Shown here piece after piece: positions 43,807-52,184 of a DNA stretch of 64,000 nucleotides. This stretch comes from an uncultured Prevotellaceae bacterium (GTDB taxonomy: Bacteria; Bacteroidota; Bacteroidia; Bacteroidales; Bacteroidaceae). A program made the translations under genes and the position numbers. Each line of letters opens with the position of its first letter. Positions within the stretch are counted from its first letter, which is position 1. The notes under the pieces were generated by a model. That model made no database searches. It was not told where the DNA came from and worked only from the letters and a program-made list of their open reading frames with translations. The stretch lies in the NCBI GenBank assembly GCA_900315745.1, contig ONAG01000004.1, forward strand, positions 1-64,000, in the 5' to 3' direction.

Positions 43807-44308
43807 ATTTCAACTCTATGAAAGATTTGAAATCATCTATGCGACAACCGGTATCAGGGACAACCCTAACACAAGACAAAGAGGCTTTAGAAAAGGCTAT
43901 TGAATAAGTGCCCTTGACAACAGCATCATCAGCCTTTAATGGGACAGAAAAAATCACACCTTGCTGTCCTTTGACGGCATCTCCAGAAAACGAATAAACC
44001 AAGAAACGATATTGATTCTTGTTTGTTTCCTTGAATGTGATAGTCATTCTACCGATTCTTGCATTATTCTTTATCACTTCTGCAGTATCATCCACCGAGA
44101 ATCCCTCTGGCAAGGACATGTCGAACTGAATGCCATTAACCACTTCGCTATTGTCAAGACATATTTTTAGAACATTGCTTTCTCCTGCTTTCCAAATCAA
44201 GTTTTCAGCATAGAGATTGTTGCTTTGTGCACTCGCCAAACCCGGCATCGAAAGAAGCACGATAGATAGTACTAAATAAAAAGGTCTGAATAACATCATT
44301 TTTATCAT
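43805..44308 (-). CDS. Small secreted cohesin-like protein
   Basis: This 167-residue exported protein has signal peptide 1-27 (ends G-L-A-S-A-Q), then a single beta-sandwich resembling cohesin domains. The pattern is I-C-L-D-N-S-E-V-V-N-G-I-Q-F-D-M-S-L-P-E-G-F near residues 48-69, R-F-L-V-Y-S-F-S-G-D near 100, and a terminal strand. Cohesins bind dockerins; a dockerin-like tail occurs in the EEP protein at 10897-13431. Many Bacteroidetes secreted proteins carry such domains outside true cellulosomes, so partnership is only a suggestion. An internal ATG at 44299 is an alternative start. Confidence 0.72.
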   Translation of the reverse strand: MIKMMLFRPFYLVLSIVLLSMPGLASAQSNNLYAENLIWKAGESNVLKICLDNSEVVNGIQFDMSLPEGFSVDDTAEVIKNNARIGRMTITFKETNKNQYRFLVYSFSGDAVKGQQGVIFSVPLKADDAVVKGTYSIAFSKASLSCVRVVPDTGCRIDDFKSFIELK

Positions 44309-44345
44309 TTTGTTTTGAATTATAAACTTGTCAACATTCAGAATG

Positions 44346-44353
44346 CAAATATA
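44346..44353 (-). promoter_or_regulatory. -7 promoter element (TATATTTG) for the cohesin-like gene
   Basis: On the minus strand TATATTTG lies about 38 nt upstream of the start and matches TAnnTTTG. Confidence 0.6.
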
Positions 44354-44426
44354 TAGAAAAAAGCGAAGAATGCAGAATAATAATGTTAAAAAAGAAGGGA
44401 AAGGATGTTTTTCCCATGGATGAATG

Positions 44427-44516
44427 AAATAATCGGAGTAATCGGAATACTCAGAATACTCGGAATACTCGGAGCAATCGAAATTCTCAGAGTAATCAGA
44501 GTACTCGGAATTATCA
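44427..44516. repeat. Degenerate 9-bp tandem repeat array (ten units, consensus GARTAMTCR)
   Basis: Ten contiguous 9-bp units can be laid end to end without gaps, for example GAGTAATCG, GAATACTCA, GAATACTCG (twice), GAGCAATCG, GAGTACTCG. Two adjacent units are identical and the rest differ at one to four positions. Read on the minus strand it would encode an S-E-Y/S-D-Y triplet pattern, and on the plus strand an Ile/Leu/Gly/Arg pattern, but no convincing gene covers it. It lies between the cohesin-like and NhaC genes. Confidence 0.85.
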
Positions 44517-44576
44517 ACAATGAGAGATTTTCAAGAAGGAGAGGCTCATATGGCAGGTTTTATTGGGGAGCTTTCG

Positions 44577-45993
44577 TTATTTTGGAACTTTCAATATTTT
44601 AATTTTCCAACCAACAGCAGCCACAAGCACACTCACAAAAGGAGAGAGCAGGTTGAAAAAGCAATATGGCAAATAGGTTATTGTTGCCACTCCTAAAACC
44701 GTGCTTTGTGTCAATCCACAAGTGTTCCAGGGGACGAGTACCGAAGTGACAGTGCCACCATCCTCACACGAACGGCTCAACAATCGCTTTTCATACCCCA
44801 TTCCTTCATATAAGCCCTTGAACATCGAACTTGTAAGTATTATTGAAAGGAACTGGTCGGCTGTAGTCACATTCAGGAAAATGGCACTGCCAACAGTTGT
44901 ACCAACCAGAGACGTGGTACCTTTGACAAATCTCTTGAAATAGTTCATTATATCTTCCAATTGCCCAGATGCGGTCAATGCTCCAGCAAAAACCTGTGCG
45001 CTGATAATTAGCCAGACAGTTGGCATCATGCCACCCATACCTCGTGTAGATACCAATTTGTCGAGTTCTTCCACGCCAGTAGAGATAAATGTAGAGTCAT
45101 AGCAAGCACGCATCACACCCTCATAGAGTCCGAGGAAACCCGTTTGGTCGCCATTTGAAATCTCTCTGACACGTTCAGGCTGCACAATGAGAGCCACAAT
45201 AGCCGCAATGAGAACTGCCAAGAAAAGCACCACCAAAGAAGGCCATCTCCTGGCAATCATAACTCCCATGACCAAAGGAACAAGAAGAAGCCAAGGCGAG
45301 ATGACGAACGTTCTTGCCAAACCTACCATAAACAAACTGACATCCCCAGTACCTGAAACATCCATCATAAGACCAGAAACGAAAAAAATAACAAGCGTAA
45401 CAATGAAAGTAGGCACAGTGGTCTGCATCATGTATTTGATATGCGTGAACAAAGGTGTTCCGACTACAGAGGATGCCAACACAGTGGTATCGGAGAGAGG
45501 AGATAACTTGTCACCAAAATAGGCTCCACTTATGATGGCACCAGCAGTCCATCCGTCAGAAAAGCCAAGAGCCTTGCCAATGCCTAAGAGAGCCACCCCC
45601 ACCGTTGCTATAGTTGTCCACGACGAGCCAATCAAAAGACTTATAAGTGCACATATAAGGCATGTGCTTACTAAAAACCATTGCGGCGAGAGAATCTGCA
45701 GACCATAATAAATCATGGTAGGCACAATGCCCGACACCATCCAAGTTCCACCAATGGCACCAATCAACAATAGTATTATGATAGAAGGAGTGCAGTTGGC
45801 TACTTTCGAAGTCATGTTTTTTTTCCAGATTCTCCCAAGACAAGCGTTTTGTACCCCAACCTATGAGCACGCAAACACCCGAAGCAATAATCAATGCTAC
45901 TTGACTCGCACCATCGAGTGTGGCATTTCCGAATACAGAGATGCAACATACCAACAAGGCTATGAGAACGATAAAAGGAATAAATGCCAACAT
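44577..45993 (-). pseudogene. nhaC: NhaC-family Na+/H+ antiporter interrupted by a frameshift in an A8 tract
   Basis: Two overlapping frames together make one NhaC-type antiporter of about 472 residues. The first starts at 45993 (M-L-A-F-I-P-F-I-V-L) and encodes two membrane segments up to S-W-E-N-L-E-K. The second resumes with M-T-S-K-V-A-N-C-T-P-S and carries the remaining helices, including T-W-M-V-S-G-I-V-P-T-M-I-Y-Y-G and S-G-A-Y-F-G-D-K-L-S-P-L-S-D-T-T-V-L. The junction is a run of eight A (plus-strand T 45817-45824). With seven A the frame is continuous (E-K-N-M-T-S-K). Causes could be phase variation, transcriptional slippage, true inactivation or a read error. The rest of the gene shows no decay. 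Confidence 0.85.
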
Positions 45994-46310
45994 GAGAGTA
46001 GTATTAACAGACGTTCAGAAAGATGCTGCAAAGGTACAAAATTTGAAATTATTATGTAAAACAAAAACCTTATTCTTTACATTGGGCAAGTAAAAAATGG
46101 AGTACAGCAATAATCACTTTAAGGAATATAAGGTTAATCTGGTGATTAGAAGCAAGATTAGGGCATGAATTGGCAGGGGGAGTTTTTTTATCGTTTTCTT
46201 GTTAGTTTTGAGAAGATTGGCTATCTTTGTAGTCGATAGAGATATCTGAAAATGCAGGTGAAAAAGCCTAATAAAGGAACAAATAATTAGAAAACAAATT
46301 TCAACCATCT
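45994..46310. other. Divergent intergenic region between nhaC and the threonine aldolase gene
   Basis: These 317 bp hold a probable nhaC promoter on the minus strand (TACCTTTG at 46036-46029, about 36 nt from the start) and the aldolase promoter listed separately. I see no small gene, RNA gene or repeat in the rest. Confidence 0.5.
46199..46229 (+). promoter_or_regulatory. Promoter (-33 TTG, 20-nt gap, -7 TATCTTTG) for the threonine aldolase gene
   Basis: TTG at 46199-46201 is followed after 20 nt by TATCTTTG at 46222-46229, close to the Bacteroides TTTG-N19-TAnnTTTG pattern. The start codon is 82 nt downstream. Confidence 0.65.
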
Positions 46311-47339
46311 ATGATTTCGTTTACATGCGACTACAACGAGGGTGCACATCCAGAAATATTGCGCCGTCTTGCGGAAACCAACTTACAACAAGAGCCAGGT
46401 TATGGAGCCGACACATTCACTATGGCAGCCCAATCAAAGATTCGACAGGCAATCAAAAAACCTGACGCAGACATAATGTTTTTGGTTGGCGGAACACAAA
46501 CAAATTCCACCATCATAGATGCAATACTCCCCCACTATGAAGCCGTCATAGCCGCAGAGACAGGACATATCGCCATGCATGAATCAGGTGCGGTGGAATT
46601 GTGCGGACATAAAGTAATCACCCTACCTTCTCACAAAGGCAAAATGGACGCAGACGATCTTAGGGCATACATGGAATGTTTCTACGATGACCCGACGTGG
46701 CCTCACAGAGCACACCCTGGGATGGTATATATCTCATACCCAACAGAATACGGCACTATTTACACAGGAGAGGAATTGGCTACATTATTATCCATTTGCC
46801 ACAACTACGACATGAAACTATTCATTGATGGTGCAAGACTGGGATATGGACTTGCAAGTGCAGAAGCCGACATAGACTTGCAAAAATTGTCAGAGTTGTG
46901 CGATGTATTCTCAATAGGCGGTACAAAAATAGGAGCATTATGTGGCGAAGCTGTGGTTTTTCCTAACGGTGATTCACCCAAGAACTTCTTTACTATAGTA
47001 AAGCAGCATGGAGCATTACTTGCGAAGGGCAGACTTCTTGGAATTCAATTCGATACACTTTTCACTGATGACCTTTACATGACAATCAGTCGTCACGCCA
47101 TAAACTTAGCTATGGAATTGAAGAAAATATTTAATGAGAAGAACATTCCCCTTTTCATCGACTCTCCAACAAACCAACAATTCCCAATCCTTACCACTCA
47201 ACAAAAGAAATCACTCGAAGGTCGTGTGATATATGAGTTGTGGGAACATTTGCCAGATGGCAACACCGTAACCCGTTTTGCTACAAGTTGGGCAACAACC
47301 ATGGAACATGTAAACATGTTGAGGACGTTTTTGGAATAG
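46311..47339 (+). CDS. Low-specificity threonine aldolase-type PLP enzyme
   Basis: This 342-residue fold-type I PLP enzyme probably splits L-threonine or L-allo-threonine to glycine and acetaldehyde. Motifs are the start F-T-C-D-Y-N-E-G-A-H-P, G-G-T-Q-T-N-S-T near 60, catalytic-region L-F-I-D-G-A-R-L-G-Y-G near 170-180 and the PLP Lys in S-I-G-G-T-K-I-G-A near 205. Relatives in the beta-eliminating lyase family have related activities, so the exact substrate is not proved. It appears monocistronic. Confidence 0.88.
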   Translation: MISFTCDYNEGAHPEILRRLAETNLQQEPGYGADTFTMAAQSKIRQAIKKPDADIMFLVGGTQTNSTIIDAILPHYEAVIAAETGHIAMHESGAVELCGHKVITLPSHKGKMDADDLRAYMECFYDDPTWPHRAHPGMVYISYPTEYGTIYTGEELATLLSICHNYDMKLFIDGARLGYGLASAEADIDLQKLSELCDVFSIGGTKIGALCGEAVVFPNGDSPKNFFTIVKQHGALLAKGRLLGIQFDTLFTDDLYMTISRHAINLAMELKKIFNEKNIPLFIDSPTNQQFPILTTQQKKSLEGRVIYELWEHLPDGNTVTRFATSWATTMEHVNMLRTFLE

Positions 47340-47439
47340 GCAGAAATCACATGTAAGAGATAATATAAAACTAAATAGAAGATTGCATAGCTGATTATTA
47401 ATTTTAAGCTCTGCATGATGGACTATCTGAAAAAAGCAG

Positions 47440-47447
47440 TAATTTTG
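47440..47447 (+). promoter_or_regulatory. -7 promoter element (TAATTTTG) for the COG0523 GTPase gene
   Basis: TAATTTTG matches TAnnTTTG and lies 62 nt upstream of ATG 47509. COG0523 genes are often under zinc (Zur) control, but I could not identify a clear Zur operator here. Confidence 0.55.
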
Positions 47448-47508
47448 CATGCCGAAAGCAATGTTCACCTCTATTGCATAGACAAAATCAACATAAAAGA
47501 ATATAAAG

Positions 47509-48804
47509 ATGAAAATTAAGGAAATTCCTGTGCTTCTTGTGACAGGCTATTTAGGAAGTGGAAAGACCACATTGTTGAACAACATCCTTACAAACAAGCA
47601 AGGAATTAAATTTGCTGTTATTGTAAACGACATAGGTGAAGTAAACATAGATGCCGACCTGATAGAAAAGGGAGGCATAGTAGGCAAGAAAGACGAAAGT
47701 CTTGTTGCTCTTCAAAATGGCTGTATCTGTTGCACTCTTAAAATGGATCTTGTGGAGCAGTTACGTGACATCACTTGTTTAGGCAAATTCGACTATATTG
47801 TCATAGAGGCAAGTGGCATTTGTGAGCCAGCCCCCATAGCCCAAACAATCTGCTCAATCCCAACAATGGGACTTGAATACATCAAGGACGGCCTTGCCCG
47901 CTTGGATTGCATCGTCACTGTGGTGGATGCACTAAGAATGCAGAGTGAATTTGGAAATGGCAATGACCTGCTAAAATCCAATCTTGACGAGGAAGACATT
48001 GAAAATCTTGTAATACAACAAATCGAGTTCTGCAACATAGTATTGCTCAACAAAGCTTCAGAGGTTTCTCCATCAGACCTCAATCGCATTAAGGAAATAG
48101 TACACACATTGCAACCTTCCGCCGAGATAATAGAATGCGACTATGGCGAGGTGGACTTCAAAAAGATATTAGACACACATATGTTTGACTTCAACCAAGT
48201 AGCTGCCTCCGCCAGATGGGTACAAGAATTGGAAAAACATCATGAAGAAGAGGAAGAAGACGAGGACGAGGACGAACATGAGCATGAACACGAACACGAG
48301 CATGAGCATGAACACGAGCATGAGCACGAGCATGAGCATGAACACGAGCATGTGCATGAACATGAACATGAGCACAATGGACACGAGCATCACCATCACC
48401 ACCATCATCATCACGAGGGTGGTGAAGTAGAGGAATATGGCATAGGTACATACGTTTATTATAACCGGAAGCCAATGAACTTAGGTCTGTTCGACGAATT
48501 TGTCGCACGCAAATGGCCAAACAATGTGATTCGTGCCAAAGGTATATGCTATTTTGACGATGAGATGGACAATTGCTATCTTTTCGAACAGGCAGGCAAA
48601 CAAGTGAACATCAAGAATGCAGGTAGATGGTATGCCACCATGCCCAAAGAAGAATTACGGCAGTTAATGGAACGCGAGCCGGGTCTTCGACAAGACTGGG
48701 ATGAGAAATATGGCGACCGAATGCAAAAGATTGTTTTCATTGGTCAAAAACTCGACAAGAAGTTCATCAAGAACGAATTGGACAAATGCCTAACAGATAG
48801 ATAA
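47509..48804 (+). CDS. COG0523/CobW-family GTPase metallochaperone with long His/Glu repeat
   Basis: This 431-residue cytosolic GTPase is likely a zinc (or other metal) chaperone. It has Walker A G-Y-L-G-S-G-K-T-T (13-21), the metal-binding C-x-C-C motif (Cys72, Cys74, Cys75), I-E-A-S-G-I-C-E-P (~105-113) and L-L-N-K-A (~183). A CobW C-terminal domain follows residue ~310. Between them residues ~245-305 are an acidic tract, then a long (His-Glu)n repeat ending in nine consecutive His. His-rich loops in this family buffer or hand over metal. It lies 12 nt upstream of the CotH gene, probably in one operon. Confidence 0.92.
   Translation: MKIKEIPVLLVTGYLGSGKTTLLNNILTNKQGIKFAVIVNDIGEVNIDADLIEKGGIVGKKDESLVALQNGCICCTLKMDLVEQLRDITCLGKFDYIVIEASGICEPAPIAQTICSIPTMGLEYIKDGLARLDCIVTVVDALRMQSEFGNGNDLLKSNLDEEDIENLVIQQIEFCNIVLLNKASEVSPSDLNRIKEIVHTLQPSAEIIECDYGEVDFKKILDTHMFDFNQVAASARWVQELEKHHEEEEEDEDEDEHEHEHEHEHEHEHEHEHEHEHEHEHVHEHEHEHNGHEHHHHHHHHHEGGEVEEYGIGTYVYYNRKPMNLGLFDEFVARKWPNNVIRAKGICYFDDEMDNCYLFEQAGKQVNIKNAGRWYATMPKEELRQLMEREPGLRQDWDEKYGDRMQKIVFIGQKLDKKFIKNELDKCLTDR
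48276..48413 (+). repeat. Hexanucleotide (GAGCAT/GAACAC-type) repeat encoding His-Glu dipeptides
   Basis: Successive GAG/GAA-CAT/CAC codon pairs give a near-perfect 6-bp tandem repeat within the GTPase gene, interrupted once by a Val codon and once by Asn-Gly, and ending in a CAT/CAC run for nine His. Length changes of 6 bp would keep the frame, so it is a likely polymorphic tract. Confidence 0.88.
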
Positions 48805-48816
48805 CAAAAGCACCCC

Positions 48817-51270
48817 ATGAAACGAAAAACTCTCCTTGTCCTTTCTGTAATCCTTGGGTTGTTTCCCATGTTCACTGATGCACAAATAGTCATCAATGAA
48901 ATCATGCAATCCAACATCGACTGCATCATGGACGACATGAACGAGTTTCCTGACTCATGGGTTGAGCTATACAACAATAGCAGCCAATCTGTCAACCTCA
49001 GCAATTTCAAAATAGGGTTGACCGATGATTCTGGAAAGGCATGGCGCCTCCCCTCCAAGACATTGAACAGTCATTCATACGCTTTGGTTTATTGCGACAA
49101 AGAAGGAAGCGGATTCCACACCGACTTCAGGCTTGAATCAAGCAAGGATGGCGAATTGTATCTATATAAAGGCGATGCTGTCATAGACAAATTGACAGGC
49201 ATTGACAAGCAGCCTGCGCCCAACATTTCATACGGCAGGAAGACAGACGGTTCGGAAGAATGGGGGTACCAACACACCCCCACCCCAAACACCTCCAACT
49301 GCGGCAAGACATGTGAAAGGATTTTGGGAGACCCCATTTTCAGTGCTGAAGGCAGGGCAACAACAAGCAAGGAAGCCATAAGACTTGCGCTCAGCTTGCC
49401 ACCAGGCAGTCCTGTTGGCACTGTGATAAAGATGACATCCGACGGCAGTGAGCCCACCATGTCGAGCCAGACATACACAAGCCCCATAACCATCAACAGC
49501 ACTCGCACCATACGGGCAAAACTATTTTGCGAAGGATACTTATCACCGAGGTCGGTTACTCACTCCTACATCTTTTTCAACAGAGACATCACACTTCCTG
49601 TGATATCAATAGTGACAAACAACAACTACTTTTATGACAACAAACTTGGCATATATGTAGATGGGAACTACAATTCGAGCAAGAAAAACTACAGTTACGA
49701 CTGGCGTCGTCCAATAAACATAGAATACTTTGCCGAGCCGGAGAAAGAAAGCGAAATAAACCAACTCTGCGAGACACGTGTTCAAGGAGGAGCATCACGA
49801 GCCTCCCAACTAAAGTCACTTGTGGTCTATGCAAACAAGAGATTTGGCAAGAAACGTCTGAAATATGAGTTTTTCCCAGACCAGAGACCATGCATAAATG
49901 ACTTCAAGTCAGTGATACTTCGAAATGCAGGTAACGATTTCGACTATCTCTACATGCGTGATGCCGTCATCCAAAGGACAATGGCCAAAAACACTGATTT
50001 AGACTGGCAAGCATGGAAGCCATCCATAATATACATCAATGGAGTCTATAAAGGCATATTGAACATAAGGGAAAGAAGTACAGGCGACAACATCTACACC
50101 AACTATGATGGACTGGAAGACATCGACATGTTGGAGAATTGGTCGCAACTGAAAGAAGGCGACAAGGAAAATTGGGAAGCATTCACACAATTTTATGGTG
50201 AACACGGCCATACCCTTGAAGAGTATTCAAAGTGGATAGACTGGGAAGAATTCATCAACCTGATGGTGATGAACCTTTTCTACAACAATCAAGACTTTCC
50301 AGGCAACAACATAGTGATGTGGCGTCCAAAGACTGCAGACGGTCGATGGCGTTTCGTAGCCAAAGACACCGATTTTGGTCTTGGCCTTTATGGCTCAAGT
50401 GCAGACTACAACTCAATAGAATGGCTATACGACCCAAATTACGATGGAAACAGGAACTGGGCCAACCATTACGAGCACACCCGACTGTTTCGTAGAATGA
50501 TGGAAGATGAAGACTTCAAGAGAGAATTCATCGACCGAGCAGCCATCTACATGGGCGACTTCATGAATGAATCCGGCACACGAGAGGTGTGGGATCCCAT
50601 GTATGAAATGATAAAAACAGAATATCCTTATCACAGAAAACTCATCAACCAGTGGTGGCCAAACTATACCACAGAACTCACGAACGCGAGGACATGGCTG
50701 TCCAACCGTCCAAACCATTTCTACAATCAATTGTCCAACTATTACAAATTAGGCAAAGCCATACCCATCATCATAAATAAAAATGCGACAGAACAAGACT
50801 TAAGCGCCGTAGAGACAAGCATAAACAACATCAAGCTGACAAAAGGCAGTTTCGACGGGAAGTTCTTCTCAGGTCGCACGATGAACATAACGACATCACC
50901 CAAAAATGGGAAATGCGTGAAAGGCTGGAAAACCACAATCGTTTCGAACAATGGAACGACCACAACCAACATGACTGATGGTGACATGCTCTCGTTGACC
51001 ATCCCGTCTTGCTCCAAGATAATCATAGAGGCACAATTCGACATTGACGATGGCATACACATAGCAGAGCAGGCTATCCCCCAGTGCACCATTGAAGGCA
51101 ACGAGTTGAAACTGCACAACATAAAAAATGGCACGGAAGTTGAGGTATTCGACATAGGAGGGCGTTTGATATTCAAAGGACAAGGAGATGGCCATATCAT
51201 GACAATCCCCACCCCTTCAAAAGGTTTTCACATTGTAAAAGCGGGAAACCACACATTCAAAGTACGATGA
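48817..51270 (+). CDS. Secreted CotH-kinase-like surface protein with lamin-tail domain
   Basis: This 817-residue exported protein has signal peptide 1-22 (ends T-D-A-Q). Domains in order: lamin-tail domain (~23-150; I-V-I-N-E-I-M-Q-S-N start, W-V-E-L-Y-N-N-S), a chitobiase C-terminal-like beta domain (~165-250; S-D-G-S-E-P-T), and a CotH domain (~260-600; R-V-Q-G-G-A-S-R, N-I-R-E-R-S near 412, F-V-A-K-D-T-D-F-G-L near 511). A C-terminal basic beta tail (E-V-F-D-I-G-G-R-L...F-K-V-R) resembles type IX sorting domains. CotH domains are atypical secreted protein kinases; activity here is unproved. Its stop overlaps the ATG of the next gene. Confidence 0.87.
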   Translation: MKRKTLLVLSVILGLFPMFTDAQIVINEIMQSNIDCIMDDMNEFPDSWVELYNNSSQSVNLSNFKIGLTDDSGKAWRLPSKTLNSHSYALVYCDKEGSGFHTDFRLESSKDGELYLYKGDAVIDKLTGIDKQPAPNISYGRKTDGSEEWGYQHTPTPNTSNCGKTCERILGDPIFSAEGRATTSKEAIRLALSLPPGSPVGTVIKMTSDGSEPTMSSQTYTSPITINSTRTIRAKLFCEGYLSPRSVTHSYIFFNRDITLPVISIVTNNNYFYDNKLGIYVDGNYNSSKKNYSYDWRRPINIEYFAEPEKESEINQLCETRVQGGASRASQLKSLVVYANKRFGKKRLKYEFFPDQRPCINDFKSVILRNAGNDFDYLYMRDAVIQRTMAKNTDLDWQAWKPSIIYINGVYKGILNIRERSTGDNIYTNYDGLEDIDMLENWSQLKEGDKENWEAFTQFYGEHGHTLEEYSKWIDWEEFINLMVMNLFYNNQDFPGNNIVMWRPKTADGRWRFVAKDTDFGLGLYGSSADYNSIEWLYDPNYDGNRNWANHYEHTRLFRRMMEDEDFKREFIDRAAIYMGDFMNESGTREVWDPMYEMIKTEYPYHRKLINQWWPNYTTELTNARTWLSNRPNHFYNQLSNYYKLGKAIPIIINKNATEQDLSAVETSINNIKLTKGSFDGKFFSGRTMNITTSPKNGKCVKGWKTTIVSNNGTTTTNMTDGDMLSLTIPSCSKIIIEAQFDIDDGIHIAEQAIPQCTIEGNELKLHNIKNGTEVEVFDIGGRLIFKGQGDGHIMTIPTPSKGFHIVKAGNHTFKVR

Positions 51271-52184
51271 AATCACTACCCTACCATGACTATGGCACAT
51301 GGTTGTCGGAACGCCTGCCATACAAGGTTCAGCGCTTGCCTATAGATGCAGGACTCTCCTGTCCCAACCGAAGAGGAAGAACTACAAACAATGGATGCAT
51401 ATATTGCAACAACAAAGCATTCAGCCCAAGATACAGCAATCCTGACATCAGCATAAGCCAACAAATAACCCAAGGAAAAAAGTTCTTTGAGCACAAAAGG
51501 CAAAACTGCAAATACCTTGCATATTTCCAATCATACACCAACACATACGCGCCAAACGACAAACTGAAGCTGATGTATGAAGAAGCTTTGGCTGACAAAG
51601 ACATTGTAGGCTTGGTCATAGCCACTCGTCCCGACTGCATAAACGAAAATCTTCTTGACTACTGGCAAGAACTGAAAGAACGAACATTCCTTATTATAGA
51701 ATATGGCATTGAGAGCACCAATGACAAAACACTAAAAGTCATAAATCGAGGCCACGATTTCGAATGCACCAAAAAAGCAATAGAACAAACCACATCAAGA
51801 GGCATAATTACAGGTGGTCACGTAATCTTAGGTTTGCCTGGAGAAGACGAAACAGACATCCTCAACCAAGCATCCATTGTTTCATCACTCCCGCTTCAAG
51901 TGTTAAAAATCCACCACTTGCAAATTATCAAGGACACTAAGATAGAAGAAATGTACAATAAAGGTGAAATATCCACATTCGACATGGAGAGCTATGTTAG
52001 ACTTCTATCCTCATATCTACAACGAATACGTGAAGACATTGCCATTGACCGACTTGTGTCACAATCCCCCAAAGACATGCTCATAGCGCCAAATTGGCAT
52101 ATCAAGCCTTTTGAATTCAATCAGATACTGTGCAAATACATGGAAGAGAACGGTATGAGACAAGGTCAATACTCAATGCCTTAA
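51267..52184 (+). CDS. TIGR01212/YhcC-family radical SAM protein
   Basis: This 305-residue cytosolic enzyme has the family's Fe-S cysteine cluster Cys32, Cys44, Cys47 (C-P-N-R-R-G...G-C-I-Y-C-N), and A-T-R-P-D-C-I near 115. E-Y-G-I-E-S near 139 and G-G-H-V-I-L-G-L-P-G-E near 176 are typical of the Elp3-like radical SAM barrel. The reaction is unknown; related proteins act in nucleotide or RNA modification. The gene begins inside the CotH stop (ATGA), so the two are translationally coupled. Its stop overlaps the convergent gldB stop by 4 nt. Confidence 0.92.
   Translation: MKSLPYHDYGTWLSERLPYKVQRLPIDAGLSCPNRRGRTTNNGCIYCNNKAFSPRYSNPDISISQQITQGKKFFEHKRQNCKYLAYFQSYTNTYAPNDKLKLMYEEALADKDIVGLVIATRPDCINENLLDYWQELKERTFLIIEYGIESTNDKTLKVINRGHDFECTKKAIEQTTSRGIITGGHVILGLPGEDETDILNQASIVSSLPLQVLKIHHLQIIKDTKIEEMYNKGEISTFDMESYVRLLSSYLQRIREDIAIDRLVSQSPKDMLIAPNWHIKPFEFNQILCKYMEENGMRQGQYSMP

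Noticed and set aside
44405..44602. Small plus-strand ORF of 65 codons over the 9-bp repeat
   Set aside because: Its composition simply translates the repeat (Ile/Leu/Gly/Arg triplets), it has no ribosome-binding or promoter signal, and it runs into nhaC. The repeat itself is the feature.
48169..48520. Minus-strand ORFs opposite the His-Glu repeat
   Set aside because: They are antisense readings of the hexanucleotide tract (Met/Phe/Val or His/Ala/Arg runs) within a well-supported GTPase gene.
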